A stretch of DNA of 8,265 bases from TMED14 sp003444795 (lineage in GTDB: Bacteria > Bacteroidota > Bacteroidia > Flavobacteriales > Schleiferiaceae), in assembly GCA_963978445.1 (NCBI GenBank), contig CAXBRT010000081.1, positions 1 to 8,265 on the forward strand, given 5' to 3'. The notes under the pieces are model-generated. The model searched no databases, was not told where the DNA came from, and saw only the letters and a program-made list of their open reading frames with translations. A program made the translations under genes and the position numbers. Within the stretch, counting starts at the first letter, position 1, and each line of letters starts with the position of its first letter. Shown in pieces: positions 1 to 7,181 of this stretch.

Positions 1-240
1 GCCATGGATTGGCTACACGATTTGCTGCGTGCTGCTCCAGAGGAAGAGGAAAAAGCGCTCGAGACCTATGTTTTGGCGCGCCTAGACCATTGGAGTACAA
101 CCGCACCCATTCCTACGGGCGGCGATTTGCAAACCCTGGTAGACCGCTTGTTTGCCTGTGAAAACCCTTGGACCAATGCCCAAGGCAAACCCATTGCCCG
201 TATTTTAGATGGAGCCACTCTTGCGGCTCAATTTGCCTAG
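1..240 (+). CDS. mutL: DNA mismatch repair protein MutL, C-terminal end (partial)
   Basis: This is the last 79 codons of a gene that begins upstream of the window; the frame is open from base 1 and stops with TAG at 238-240. The visible part resembles the C-terminal dimerisation domain of MutL. A helical, acidic stretch leads to a segment reading LFACENPWTNAQGKP and then a short strand/helix ending in LAAQFA, which matches how many Bacteroidota MutL proteins finish (a Cys-x-x-Pro, then Gly-Lys/Arg-Pro, then a final hydrophobic helix). MutL couples mismatch recognition by MutS to strand removal. The ATPase domain and any endonuclease motif lie outside the window, so neither can be judged. The ATG at position 4 is probably internal. 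The next gene starts 3 nt after the stop, suggesting co-transcription. Identification rests on a short fragment and on the neighbouring genes. Confidence 0.78.
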   Translation, partial: AMDWLHDLLRAAPEEEEKALETYVLARLDHWSTTAPIPTGGDLQTLVDRLFACENPWTNAQGKPIARILDGATLAAQFA

Positions 241-243
241 TCT

Positions 244-930
244 ATGTATTCACGTCGCTCCTTTTCCTACTTGCCACCGGTCATCAAGAACCTCTTGATC
301 ATCAACGGTCTCGCCTATTTTGCTAGCATCACCTTTGCCCAAATGGGGACCGACTTGCTTGGAATGTTTGGCCTGTACCTACCTCAATCCGAACATTTTC
401 AACCCTACCAATTAGTGACCCACCTCTTCTTCCACGACTTGAGCAACTTCAGCCACATATTCGGCAATATGTTTGCTCTGTGGATGTTTGGCATGTCGCT
501 TGAAAACCTCTGGGGTAGCCAGCGCTTTTTCATCTTTTACTTCGTCACGGGTATCGGGGCTGCTTTGTGCCATTTGGGCGTAAACGTTTTTGAGTACTCT
601 TCCTATGTGAATGAATACCAGGTCACGGGTAATCCCATGGCGGGGCAGTTGGCCAACTACCTGCTCCAGATTCCGACCGTGGGTGCCTCAGGTGCGGTAT
701 TTGGCCTTCTTTTAGGCTTTGGCATGACCTTCCCCGAACAGCGCATCTACCTCTACTTTTTAATGCCCATCAAGGCAAAGTACTTTGTGGCCATTTACGG
801 TCTTTTTGAACTCTTTGCAGGCTTCGCCAACCAAGGCAGCAACATCGCCCACTTTGCACACATAGGCGGTATGGTATTTGGGTATCTGCTCCTGCGTTAC
901 TGGAAAAGCACCTCCTACCGTCGCTTCTAG
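244..930 (+). CDS. Rhomboid family intramembrane serine protease (first of two)
   Basis: A 228-residue polytopic membrane protein of the rhomboid (S54, GlpG-like) family, which cleaves transmembrane substrates inside the lipid bilayer. The catalytic serine lies in GASGAVFG (Ser149). The catalytic histidine is in the last membrane segment, in AHIGGMVFG (His206), preceded by His203. The TM2 motif HIFGNMFALW supplies His71 and Asn75, the positions that stabilise the oxyanion in GlpG. It should therefore be active. The loop between the third and fourth membrane segments (about residues 112-142) is fairly long and polar. There is no extra soluble domain; the C-terminus ends shortly after the last helix in a basic stretch. 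The gene starts 3 nt after mutL and is followed 33 nt later by a second, divergent rhomboid. No Shine-Dalgarno is visible, as is normal for Bacteroidota. The substrate is unknown. Confidence 0.93.
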   Translation: MYSRRSFSYLPPVIKNLLIINGLAYFASITFAQMGTDLLGMFGLYLPQSEHFQPYQLVTHLFFHDLSNFSHIFGNMFALWMFGMSLENLWGSQRFFIFYFVTGIGAALCHLGVNVFEYSSYVNEYQVTGNPMAGQLANYLLQIPTVGASGAVFGLLLGFGMTFPEQRIYLYFLMPIKAKYFVAIYGLFELFAGFANQGSNIAHFAHIGGMVFGYLLLRYWKSTSYRRF

Positions 931-963
931 AAACTCTCGTACTCACCGCCATCTCACCGTCGT

Positions 964-1746
964 ATGTACACCCTTCAAAATTGGCTTCGCGAATCCCAGC
1001 TCCACCGCTGGATCTGTGCGCTCATCGCCTGTTTTGTGGGTCAAACGCTTCTGGAGCTTATGGGCTGGATTTCCACATGGGAGGTGGAAGCGGGCTTGCT
1101 GCGCTATTTTGCCCTAAACCCCCTCCACACCTGGCACATCGGGGAGGGATGGACCCTGCTCACCTATGGCTTCTTGCACTATGGCGTCATGCACCTGCTT
1201 CTGAATGTCCTCATGCTCTACTTTGCCGGGCATATGCTCAAGACCTTTTGGCTGGATGATCAGGTAAGTCGCCTCTTCCTCCTTGGTATTGCAGGTGGCG
1301 GGTTGGCCTATTTCTTCGCTACCCTTTACTTCACGCAATGGCCGCCCCTGGTGGGTGCTTCTGGCGGTGTTTTGGCGCTACTCTTGGCCGCCACTCGGCT
1401 TTCCCCTTTTATGCCCGTCTATGTCTTTGGCATACTGCGCTTGCCGCTTTGGGGGGTCAGCCTCCTGCTACTGGCTATCAGTGTTTCCGGCCTTCAAGGC
1501 CCGAATGCCGGCGGCAACATCGCCCATTTAGGCGGTGCCCTTGTGGGCTGGTCATTGGCCAAATCTCCTCATTGGCTCTTTCCTGAAAAAAGGAGCGCGC
1601 GTACAGGCCGAAAGCCCTCCAAGCTGCACGTCGTGGCAGCTGAAGGCCTGGACTTGGACAGCATACTGGAAAAAATTGGGCGAGTCGGGTACGATAAACT
1701 CTCCGCAAAAGAAAAAGCATTCCTGGCGCGCTATGGCAAGAAGTAA
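964..1746 (+). CDS. Rhomboid family intramembrane serine protease (second), with C-terminal tail domain
   Basis: A 260-residue rhomboid-family membrane protease, clearly different from the one just upstream. The catalytic serine is in VGASGGVLALL (Ser133) and the catalytic histidine in NIAHLGGALVG (His188). TM2 carries HLLLNVLMLYFAG with His77 and Asn81. All key positions are present, so it is predicted to be active. After the last helix (ending about residue 205) comes a basic linker and then a small conserved tail, about residues 220-260, containing DLDSILEKIGRVGYDKLSAKE and ending FLARYGKK. This tail resembles the short C-terminal domain seen on many Bacteroidota rhomboids; its role is unknown to me. 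The start is the first ATG after the upstream rhomboid, and the first membrane segment (about residues 16-34) follows it directly. The last 14 nt overlap the next gene, suggesting translational coupling. Confidence 0.92.
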   Translation: MYTLQNWLRESQLHRWICALIACFVGQTLLELMGWISTWEVEAGLLRYFALNPLHTWHIGEGWTLLTYGFLHYGVMHLLLNVLMLYFAGHMLKTFWLDDQVSRLFLLGIAGGGLAYFFATLYFTQWPPLVGASGGVLALLLAATRLSPFMPVYVFGILRLPLWGVSLLLLAISVSGLQGPNAGGNIAHLGGALVGWSLAKSPHWLFPEKRSARTGRKPSKLHVVAAEGLDLDSILEKIGRVGYDKLSAKEKAFLARYGKK

Positions 1747-2791
1747 ACACCTGAGGTTTTGGGTATCGCTTGGGCCCCACCTTGTAGCCCTACCCTTCAC
1801 AGCGGGTGCGACGATAGGCTATTACTTTTCCCCCAACCCCATCCCCTGGCTCGCGCCCCTGGCGCTCGCCTGGCCGGCTCTGCTCCTTTGGCATGCCGCT
1901 TGGACCCTTTGGGCTGCAAGCCAGTTCAAAACCAGTGCGTTCGTAGGTCTGGGGTTACTGCTGCTCACCTGGCCCCAAACCCAAGGATGGGTTCATGTTC
2001 ATACGGGCACCTCGGAGGATGGGGATTTGAGGGTAGCCACCTGGAATGTCCACCAATGGAGGAACCTGGAGTGGAGCGATCAAGCGGTGACCGAAGAGCG
2101 CATGCAGCAGGCCGCCTTAGATCTGCATGCCGATGTCCTCGCGATACAGGAGAATCGATTGAACTCAGGGCCACAGCGAAGTCTAGAAGCCTGGTACCCG
2201 TATGCCACCCCCCACGAAGATCAGGGCCTCCAGATCTTCTCCAAATTTCCCATCCGACAATGGAATTTCGAAGCCTTTGAAGCCAGCTATGCGGGACACC
2301 GCGGCTTTGTGTGGGCAGATATTGAAACCCCGAAAGGCCTAGTCCGGGTGGTGAATATTCACTTAGTGACCACCACCTTTGTGACACGCGAAGCGGAAGC
2401 GGAAAGCGATTCAGCGGGGCTATCCACCTCCCTATTCAGGTCCGCATTCAAGTTGACGCGAACGGCAAAAATTAGGGCACAACAAGTGGATCAGCTGCTC
2501 GAATGGGCAGCAAAAGAAGAACACCCACCCCTAATCTGGCTGGGCGACTTCAACGACTCCCCCACGAGCAATACGGCCTACCGAATGGGGGCCTGGGGCG
2601 ATGCCTTTGAGACTTGGGGAAAGGGCTTCGGCTCAACCTACCGGGGCCTGTGGGGCCTGCCCTTGCGCATCGACTGGATCTTGTACGACCCGGCCTTCAC
2701 GATCACCGGTATGCAGCGGTTAGAGCAACAGGACAGTGACCACCATCCGGTTTGGGTGAATCTCTCCCTTATGAGCGCGGATTCCGAGTAA
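1733..2791 (+). CDS. Membrane-anchored endonuclease/exonuclease/phosphatase (EEP) family protein
   Basis: A 352-residue protein with two parts. Residues 1 to about 80 hold about three hydrophobic segments (roughly 9-31, 37-56 and 69-81) that should anchor it in the inner membrane. Residues 98-350 form an EEP-fold (exonuclease III/DNase I-like) domain with the expected motifs in order: RVATWNVHQW (Asn105), ADVLAIQEN (metal-binding Glu140), VNIHLV (His210), WLGDFND (Asp272, Asn274), RIDWILY (Asp314) and SDHHPV (Asp336, His337). The family includes nucleases, phosphodiesterases and lipid or sugar phosphatases, so the substrate cannot be assigned. After the membrane segments the domain probably faces the periplasm, but this is inference. 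I chose the ATG at 1733, which overlaps the rhomboid gene by 14 nt. The open frame extends upstream to 1535, but that part is antisense-quality sequence inside the rhomboid gene. The 3' end overlaps the convergent lipoprotein gene by 23 bp. Confidence 0.9.
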   Translation: MARSKHLRFWVSLGPHLVALPFTAGATIGYYFSPNPIPWLAPLALAWPALLLWHAAWTLWAASQFKTSAFVGLGLLLLTWPQTQGWVHVHTGTSEDGDLRVATWNVHQWRNLEWSDQAVTEERMQQAALDLHADVLAIQENRLNSGPQRSLEAWYPYATPHEDQGLQIFSKFPIRQWNFEAFEASYAGHRGFVWADIETPKGLVRVVNIHLVTTTFVTREAEAESDSAGLSTSLFRSAFKLTRTAKIRAQQVDQLLEWAAKEEHPPLIWLGDFNDSPTSNTAYRMGAWGDAFETWGKGFGSTYRGLWGLPLRIDWILYDPAFTITGMQRLEQQDSDHHPVWVNLSLMSADSE

Positions 2792-4415
2792 CTCGGCGCA
2801 AATCCAGGACGTTCATCGGATGCCTGGGCAATCCTTCCCAGTCTTTGTGGAAAACTCGGACGCTCTCATCGTAAAAGAGGGGCACCAATGGCACCTCCGT
2901 TTTTAACCACGCATCTGCTTTTCGCGCCGCGTCTACACGCTCATCGACCGATACGGATTGCTTCGCGTGACGGGCAAAATCATCAAAAACAGCATCTTGA
3001 ACCTGAGCGGCATTCGGCCCATGTGGGGCAGCATACGCGGACTCAAAGAGCATTAAATAATTGGATGCATCCGGATAGTCGGCAATCCAGCTGGCGCGAT
3101 AAACCGCTAAGCGGCCGGCAGATTTGTCTTCGCGGAATGCGGCAGAAGGCATCACATTCACCTCGACGGGAAAGCCCAATTTTGACCATGCACTTTGCAC
3201 ATATTCGCAAATATCCCGGTAGCTCGCGGTCGTAGAAATGACAATGGGTTCCAAATTAGGCCGGTCCAAAACGCCCGATTCGCGCACCAGTTCTTGGGCA
3301 CGAGCGAAGTCATAGGACCAAGGTTCCAAGCCATCTGCTTTCCATTCTTCTGGGCTTCGATGGCCCGGTATTCCTGCGGGTAATAGCCCTCCATACCCGG
3401 GAATCCCAATGGCATTTTTCAAGTAGCGCATCATGGAGGTTCGGTCCAATGCCCAGTTCAAGGCCTGCCGAATGCGCACATCCCCTAGATAGTCCGGATC
3501 GGGCTGCTGCGCACGAATGCCGATAAATTCGGTGTTTAAAAATGGACTCTTTTGCAGGATCAAGGAACCCATCCACTGATCTTTGAGTCGACCATCGGAA
3601 GTGAAAAGTTGGTCTTTGTAGGACGGGTCTACTCCACTTACCAGGTCCAATTCTCCTTTCAAAAATTCCAAAAAGGCGGCTTGGCGATCTGGGATAAAGC
3701 GGATGGCTACTGCTTCCAGATAGGGCAAGCGACGGCCGTCTGCGTCGCGCTCGTAGTACAAAGGATTGCGGCGCAAAACCAATTTTTCCTGACGCGCCCA
3801 GGCTTGAAATTTAAAGGGACCGGAACCCACGGGATGCTCGGAAAAGGAAGCACCATACAGGGCTACCGCCTCCTTAGGGACTACTCCACAATAGGGCATG
3901 GCCAGGCGTCCCAGCAACGCAGGATCAAAGGTTTTTAAATCCAGCCCCACTGTGAAGGAATCCAAAGTGCGGACGGCTGCAACGTTTTCAAGCACCCATG
4001 CCCCGGGAGAGGCTGTTTGAGGATCCAGGAGGCGCTGCAGGCTGTACACCACATCTTGGGCGAGCAACTGACGCCCTTTGGAGGCCGGAAAGCAGGCATC
4101 GTCGTGAAAAAACACATCGCGCCGGAGGATGAACTCCCAGTGCATACCCGTTGCATCGGAGGTCCAAGACACCGCGAGGTTGGGTTGTATTTGAAGGGCT
4201 GAATCCGTGTCTACGAGCGTGGAGAAGAGCTGTTTTGCCACCCACGTATGGCCTTGATCTCGGGCAAATGCAGGATCCAGAGAGCTCAAAGACGTGGGTT
4301 CATTGTAGCGAAACACCAGGCCCTCCGTCGGCGTCTCATTGGGAGAACACCCGGCGAGGAGCCCCACACAAAGGGCACTTACAAGGCTTCGAATAGCGGA
4401 GAATTTTGCCTGCAT
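2769..4415 (-). CDS. ABC transporter solute-binding lipoprotein, peptide/nickel (SBP_bac_5) family
   Basis: A 548-residue exported lipoprotein. The N-terminus has basic residues, a hydrophobic stretch (about 10-21) and the lipobox LLAGC, with Cys23 as the expected lipidation site. The mature part follows the family-5 extracellular solute-binding pattern (DppA/OppA type). It begins with FRYNEPTSLSSLDPAFARD, followed by LFSTLVDTDSALQIQPNLAVSW, RRDVFFHDD, a GSGPFKF segment, VRIRQALNWALDRTSMM and, near the end, IADYPDASNYLMLFES. Length and order fit the full-length family. Such proteins capture oligopeptides or similar ligands for import by an ABC permease, but no permease or ATPase gene is visible here, so the ligand is open. 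It is the only leftward gene in the window. It diverges from mtaB across 41 bp and converges on the EEP gene with a 23-bp tail overlap. The start is well fixed because the signal sequence begins immediately after this ATG. Confidence 0.9.
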   Translation of the reverse strand: MQAKFSAIRSLVSALCVGLLAGCSPNETPTEGLVFRYNEPTSLSSLDPAFARDQGHTWVAKQLFSTLVDTDSALQIQPNLAVSWTSDATGMHWEFILRRDVFFHDDACFPASKGRQLLAQDVVYSLQRLLDPQTASPGAWVLENVAAVRTLDSFTVGLDLKTFDPALLGRLAMPYCGVVPKEAVALYGASFSEHPVGSGPFKFQAWARQEKLVLRRNPLYYERDADGRRLPYLEAVAIRFIPDRQAAFLEFLKGELDLVSGVDPSYKDQLFTSDGRLKDQWMGSLILQKSPFLNTEFIGIRAQQPDPDYLGDVRIRQALNWALDRTSMMRYLKNAIGIPGYGGLLPAGIPGHRSPEEWKADGLEPWSYDFARAQELVRESGVLDRPNLEPIVISTTASYRDICEYVQSAWSKLGFPVEVNVMPSAAFREDKSAGRLAVYRASWIADYPDASNYLMLFESAYAAPHGPNAAQVQDAVFDDFARHAKQSVSVDERVDAARKADAWLKTEVPLVPLFYDESVRVFHKDWEGLPRHPMNVLDLRRVTRNPRS

Positions 4416-4419
4416 CCTC

Positions 4420-4427
4420 CAAAGATA
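4420..4427 (-). promoter_or_regulatory. Candidate Bacteroidota -7 promoter box for the solute-binding lipoprotein gene
   Basis: Read on the minus strand, the bases are TATCTTTG, a perfect match to the TAnnTTTG element recognised by the Bacteroidota housekeeping sigma factor. It is followed by GAGG and then directly by the ATG at 4415. A weak upstream partner, TTTA, lies 17 nt further upstream (plus-strand 4445-4448). Because this element is centred near -7, transcription would begin at or within a few bases of the start codon, giving an almost leaderless mRNA. The GGAGG touching the ATG has no spacing and is unlikely to work as a Shine-Dalgarno. This is inferred from motif and position only. 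Confidence 0.5.
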
Positions 4428-4444
4428 GCACCAAGGAAAAGCCG

Positions 4445-4452
4445 TAAATTCG
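4445..4452 (+). promoter_or_regulatory. Candidate Bacteroidota -7 promoter box for the mtaB operon
   Basis: TAAATTCG differs at one base from TAnnTTTG and stands 4 nt (CGCG) before the mtaB ATG, the same spacing as the box on the opposite strand. No clear -33 TTTG is seen at the right distance; that region overlaps the -7 box of the divergent lipoprotein gene. If real, it would drive the mtaB-phosphatase-rfbC-transglycosylase(-uvrA) unit from a near-leaderless start. The one mismatch and missing upstream element make it weaker than its partner. Confidence 0.4.
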
Positions 4453-4456
4453 CGCG

Positions 4457-5797
4457 ATGAGCCTCTCTGGAAAAACTGTGTCCTTTCATACCCTGGGTTG
4501 CAAGCTCAACTTTGCGGAATCAAGCACGATTTCCAGGGATCTTCAAGCGGCCGGAATGTCCGTGGTAGACTTGAAAACAGGCGCCGATGTGGTCATCATC
4601 AACACCTGCTCTGTCACCCAGCAAGCGGATACGGAATGCCGCAGCGTGGTGCGCAAGGCCTTGAGAGCCAACCCACAAAGTTTTGTCGTGGTCACCGGCT
4701 GCTATGCGCAGCTTCGCCCCTCTGAAATTGCCGCTATGGAAGGCGTGGATCTCGTCGTAGGTGCAGGGGAAAAACTGCATCTGCGTCAATTTTTGACCGA
4801 CCTACAGAAGAATTCGGAAGCCGTCGTCCACGCCTGCGAAATCCAGGAGGTCGACAGCTACGAAGCGGCATACAGCCTGGGCGATCGGACTCGGGCTTTC
4901 CTCAAAGTACAAGACGGTTGCGACTATGCCTGCACCTACTGCACCATTCCCATGGCGCGTGGGGTGAGTCGTTCGGCTCGTTTGGAGCAAGTGGTCCAGC
5001 AGGCGCAGCATTTGGTGAAGCAAGGCGTCCAAGAAGTCGTCCTGACCGGCGTTAACATTGGCGATTACGGAAAGGGAGAATTTGGCAACAAGCGCCACGA
5101 GCACCGGTTCATTGATTTGCTGCATCAACTGGATACGGTTGAAGGATTGGACCGAATTCGCATCTCCAGCATTGAACCTAATCTGCTGCGCGATGAAGTC
5201 ATCGATTTTACGTCCGACAGCCAACGCTTTGTTCCGCATTTCCACATACCACTCCAGAGTGGCAACAATGAAATCTTGGGCAAAATGAAGCGCCGCTACC
5301 GACGCGAACTCTACCAAGAGCGCGTGGAGCGCATTCTGCAGCGCATGCCGGATGCCTGCATCGGAGTGGATGTTATTGTCGGCTTCCCCGGCGAAACGGA
5401 AGAGCATTTTTTGGATACCTACCGCTTTTTGGAGAGCCTCCCGATTGGGTATTTACACGTCTTTACCTATTCGGAACGCCCCGGCACCGAGGCCATAGAC
5501 TTTGAGGGCACCGTCCCCCCTGTGGAGCGGAAGGCCCGCAACCACCGCCTGCGCCTGCTCAGCGCTAAAAAGCAGCGCGAATTTGCCCTACGCCATGTGG
5601 GGAGCGTCCGACGCGTTTTGTGGGAAGAAGCCAAACGCGATGGATGGATGCAGGGCTACACCGAAAATTATATTCGTCTCAGCACCCCCTTTGATGCGGG
5701 TCGCGCGGGCACCGTAGAACACGTAACCTTGGGGGGTTGGGGTGTACATGACAGCCTCACCGTGGCCGCCGTAGTGAAAACAGCAGTAGCCTCATGA
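4457..5797 (+). CDS. mtaB: tRNA (N6-threonylcarbamoyladenosine(37)-C2)-methylthiotransferase MtaB
   Basis: A 446-residue radical-SAM methylthiotransferase of normal length. MtaB converts t6A at position 37 of ANN-decoding tRNAs to ms2t6A, using two [4Fe-4S] clusters and S-adenosylmethionine. The N-terminal UPF0004 domain (about 8-125) has its three cluster cysteines at Cys15, in the MtaB-type motif LGCKLN, Cys51 (NTCSVT) and Cys82 (TGCY). The radical-SAM domain (about 145-375) has the CxxxCxxC motif in GCDYACTYCTIP (Cys155, Cys159, Cys162), followed by VVLTGVNIGDYG, RISSIEPN, HIPLQSG and VIVGFPGE. A C-terminal TRAM-like RNA-binding region occupies about 380-440. The GCKLN signature and the NIG after LTGV favour MtaB over MiaB or RimO. 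It is the first gene of the rightward block; its stop shares ATGA with the next start. Confidence 0.95.
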   Translation: MSLSGKTVSFHTLGCKLNFAESSTISRDLQAAGMSVVDLKTGADVVIINTCSVTQQADTECRSVVRKALRANPQSFVVVTGCYAQLRPSEIAAMEGVDLVVGAGEKLHLRQFLTDLQKNSEAVVHACEIQEVDSYEAAYSLGDRTRAFLKVQDGCDYACTYCTIPMARGVSRSARLEQVVQQAQHLVKQGVQEVVLTGVNIGDYGKGEFGNKRHEHRFIDLLHQLDTVEGLDRIRISSIEPNLLRDEVIDFTSDSQRFVPHFHIPLQSGNNEILGKMKRRYRRELYQERVERILQRMPDACIGVDVIVGFPGETEEHFLDTYRFLESLPIGYLHVFTYSERPGTEAIDFEGTVPPVERKARNHRLRLLSAKKQREFALRHVGSVRRVLWEEAKRDGWMQGYTENYIRLSTPFDAGRAGTVEHVTLGGWGVHDSLTVAAVVKTAVAS

Positions 5798-6600
5798 AGT
5801 GGTCGCCGTCCCTTGCCGCTGCCGCTGAAGCCCTGATTCGTGAGGTTGGCGCATGGATTCAGACCGAACGCCAAAATTTCCAATCGGATGCGGTGGAAAC
5901 CAAATCGCTCAATGCCCTCGTGAGCTATGTGGACCGGGAGGCAGAGGAACGCCTGGTCGCTGGCCTTTCCGCCCTCCTACCCAGTAGTGGATTTTTAGGC
6001 GAAGAGGGCGACTATTCATGGACGGAAGGTGGGTATAACTGGATTATTGATCCCTTGGACGGCACCACGAATTTCATTCATGGGCTCCCCCCCTATGCCA
6101 TTTCGGTGGCCTTGATGGAAGGCGATGCGATGCGATGGGCCGCTGTTTTTGAACTAGGTCAAAGTCTCCTCTTTACTGCGAGCCGAGGTGAGGGTGCCTT
6201 TTGCAATGGCAGAAGGCTAAAGGTGAGCGACAGAATCATGGCCGAAAGCCTGGTGTCAACCGGATTTCCATACTACGATTTTTCCAAAATGGGTCCCTAT
6301 CTGGACGTTCTGCAAGCCTGCTTCAAAGGGTCCCGAGGGGTACGTCGCTTCGGTTCCGCTGCCACAGATCTCGCTTGGGTAGCTGATGACCGATTCCAGG
6401 CCTTCTTTGAACACGGCCTCGCTCCCTGGGATGTCGCGGCGGGCATTCTGTTAGTTCGCGAGGCTGGCGGTGTAGCTACTACGTTCAGCGGGGCATGCCC
6501 ATCGGACCTTGAACTCATTCACGCCAGCCAGTTGGTGGTTGGCCATCCCCTTGCACACAGCACCCTTGTTGGGTGGACACAAAACTTTTTTCAAGCATGA
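5794..6600 (+). CDS. Inositol monophosphatase family protein (SuhB-like)
   Basis: A 268-residue Mg2+-dependent, lithium-sensitive-type phosphatase of the inositol monophosphatase family. Metal-binding motifs are intact: GEEG with Glu70, IDPLDGTTNF with Asp86 and Asp89, and APWDVAAG with Asp213, followed by the usual REAGG. SVAL, GEGAFCNG and RRFGSAATDLAWVA also match the family. Length is typical. Family members act on inositol-1-phosphate, fructose-1,6-bisphosphate, histidinol phosphate or 3'-phosphoadenosine 5'-phosphate. The sequence alone does not separate these, though an SuhB/IMPase-type activity is the default guess. It starts inside the mtaB stop (ATGA) and its own stop overlaps the proposed rfbC start the same way, so translation is probably coupled. 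Confidence 0.93.
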   Translation: MKWSPSLAAAAEALIREVGAWIQTERQNFQSDAVETKSLNALVSYVDREAEERLVAGLSALLPSSGFLGEEGDYSWTEGGYNWIIDPLDGTTNFIHGLPPYAISVALMEGDAMRWAAVFELGQSLLFTASRGEGAFCNGRRLKVSDRIMAESLVSTGFPYYDFSKMGPYLDVLQACFKGSRGVRRFGSAATDLAWVADDRFQAFFEHGLAPWDVAAGILLVREAGGVATTFSGACPSDLELIHASQLVVGHPLAHSTLVGWTQNFFQA

Positions 6601-7181
6601 AGCACTTTGGTTTAAATCTCGTCGAAAGCCCTATGGATGGTTTGATGCTCTTGGAGCCGACGGTTCACGGCGATGCTCGGGGCTATTTCATGGAGACCTT
6701 CAAAAGTGAAGGACAGGATTTGATCTGGAAGCAAGACAATGAAAGCATGAGCCACCGCGGCGTCTTGCGCGGACTCCACTTCCAGCGCCCTCCCCATGCC
6801 CAAGCAAAATTGGTCAGTGTCGTTCAAGGAAGCGTTTATGATGTTGTGGTTGATCTCCGTACAGACTCCCCCAGCTACGGCAAAACCTACGGATCTGTAC
6901 TGTCGTCGATCAACAAACGTCGACTGTTGATTCCTGCTGGTTTTGGCCATGGTTTCCTCACCTTGGAGGACCACACCATTTTCCAGTACCGGTGCAGTGA
7001 AGGGTATGCTCCAGAATTTGAAGGGTGCATCGCCTACAACGACGAATCGCTCGCCATCGACTGGCTCGCTGAAAGCGGATTGACCCCCGCAGACCTTCAG
7101 CTTTCGGCCAAAGACCAAAAAGGCATGGCCTTTGCGGCGTTTGAATCGCCCTTCGTTGGGCCCGATTTCCAAACCGCATGA
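6597..7181 (+). CDS. rfbC: dTDP-4-dehydrorhamnose 3,5-epimerase
   Basis: A 194-residue cupin-fold epimerase (RmlC/RfbC family). It converts dTDP-4-keto-6-deoxyglucose to dTDP-4-keto-rhamnose, a precursor for rhamnose or related deoxysugars in surface polysaccharides. Signature segments appear in order: GDARGYFMET, QDNESMSHRGVLRGLHFQ, AKLVSVVQGSVYDVVVDLR, IPAGFGHGFL, QYRCSEGYAPEFE and LSAKD. By alignment with the well-studied enzymes, His61 is the likely general base, Lys71 and Tyr131 sit in the active site, and Asp173 would pair with the histidine. The rmlA, rmlB and rmlD partners are not in the window, so the deoxysugar pathway must be encoded elsewhere. I chose the ATG at 6597, which gives the same 4-nt ATGA overlap as the neighbours; an in-frame GTG at 6573 would add eight residues without a family match. 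Confidence 0.92.
   Translation: MKHFGLNLVESPMDGLMLLEPTVHGDARGYFMETFKSEGQDLIWKQDNESMSHRGVLRGLHFQRPPHAQAKLVSVVQGSVYDVVVDLRTDSPSYGKTYGSVLSSINKRRLLIPAGFGHGFLTLEDHTIFQYRCSEGYAPEFEGCIAYNDESLAIDWLAESGLTPADLQLSAKDQKGMAFAAFESPFVGPDFQTA

Noticed and set aside
931..963. Possible terminator or promoter between the two rhomboid genes
   Set aside because: The 33 bases hold no hairpin, T-run or TAnnTTTG element; it appears to be a simple intergenic spacer.
1535..1732. Upstream in-frame extension of the EEP protein by 66 residues
   Set aside because: It lies wholly inside the second rhomboid gene in another frame, has no family match, and the ATG at 1733 leads straight into the membrane segments.
4416..4420. 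GGAGG (minus strand) as a Shine-Dalgarno for the solute-binding lipoprotein
   Set aside because: It touches the ATG with no spacer, and its first G belongs to the candidate -7 box. It is too close to act as a normal ribosome-binding site.
4802..5407. 201-codon open frame on the minus strand inside mtaB
   Set aside because: It is antisense to conserved radical-SAM coding sequence, and its translation has no recognisable domain. It is a shadow frame.
6573..6596. GTG start for rfbC giving eight more residues
   Set aside because: The extra residues do not match the epimerase family, and the ATG at 6597 gives the same ATGA overlap seen at the neighbouring junctions.
6612..7172. 186-codon open frame on the minus strand covering rfbC
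   Set aside because: It mirrors the whole epimerase gene, which has all its family motifs; the antisense translation shows no domain or signal.
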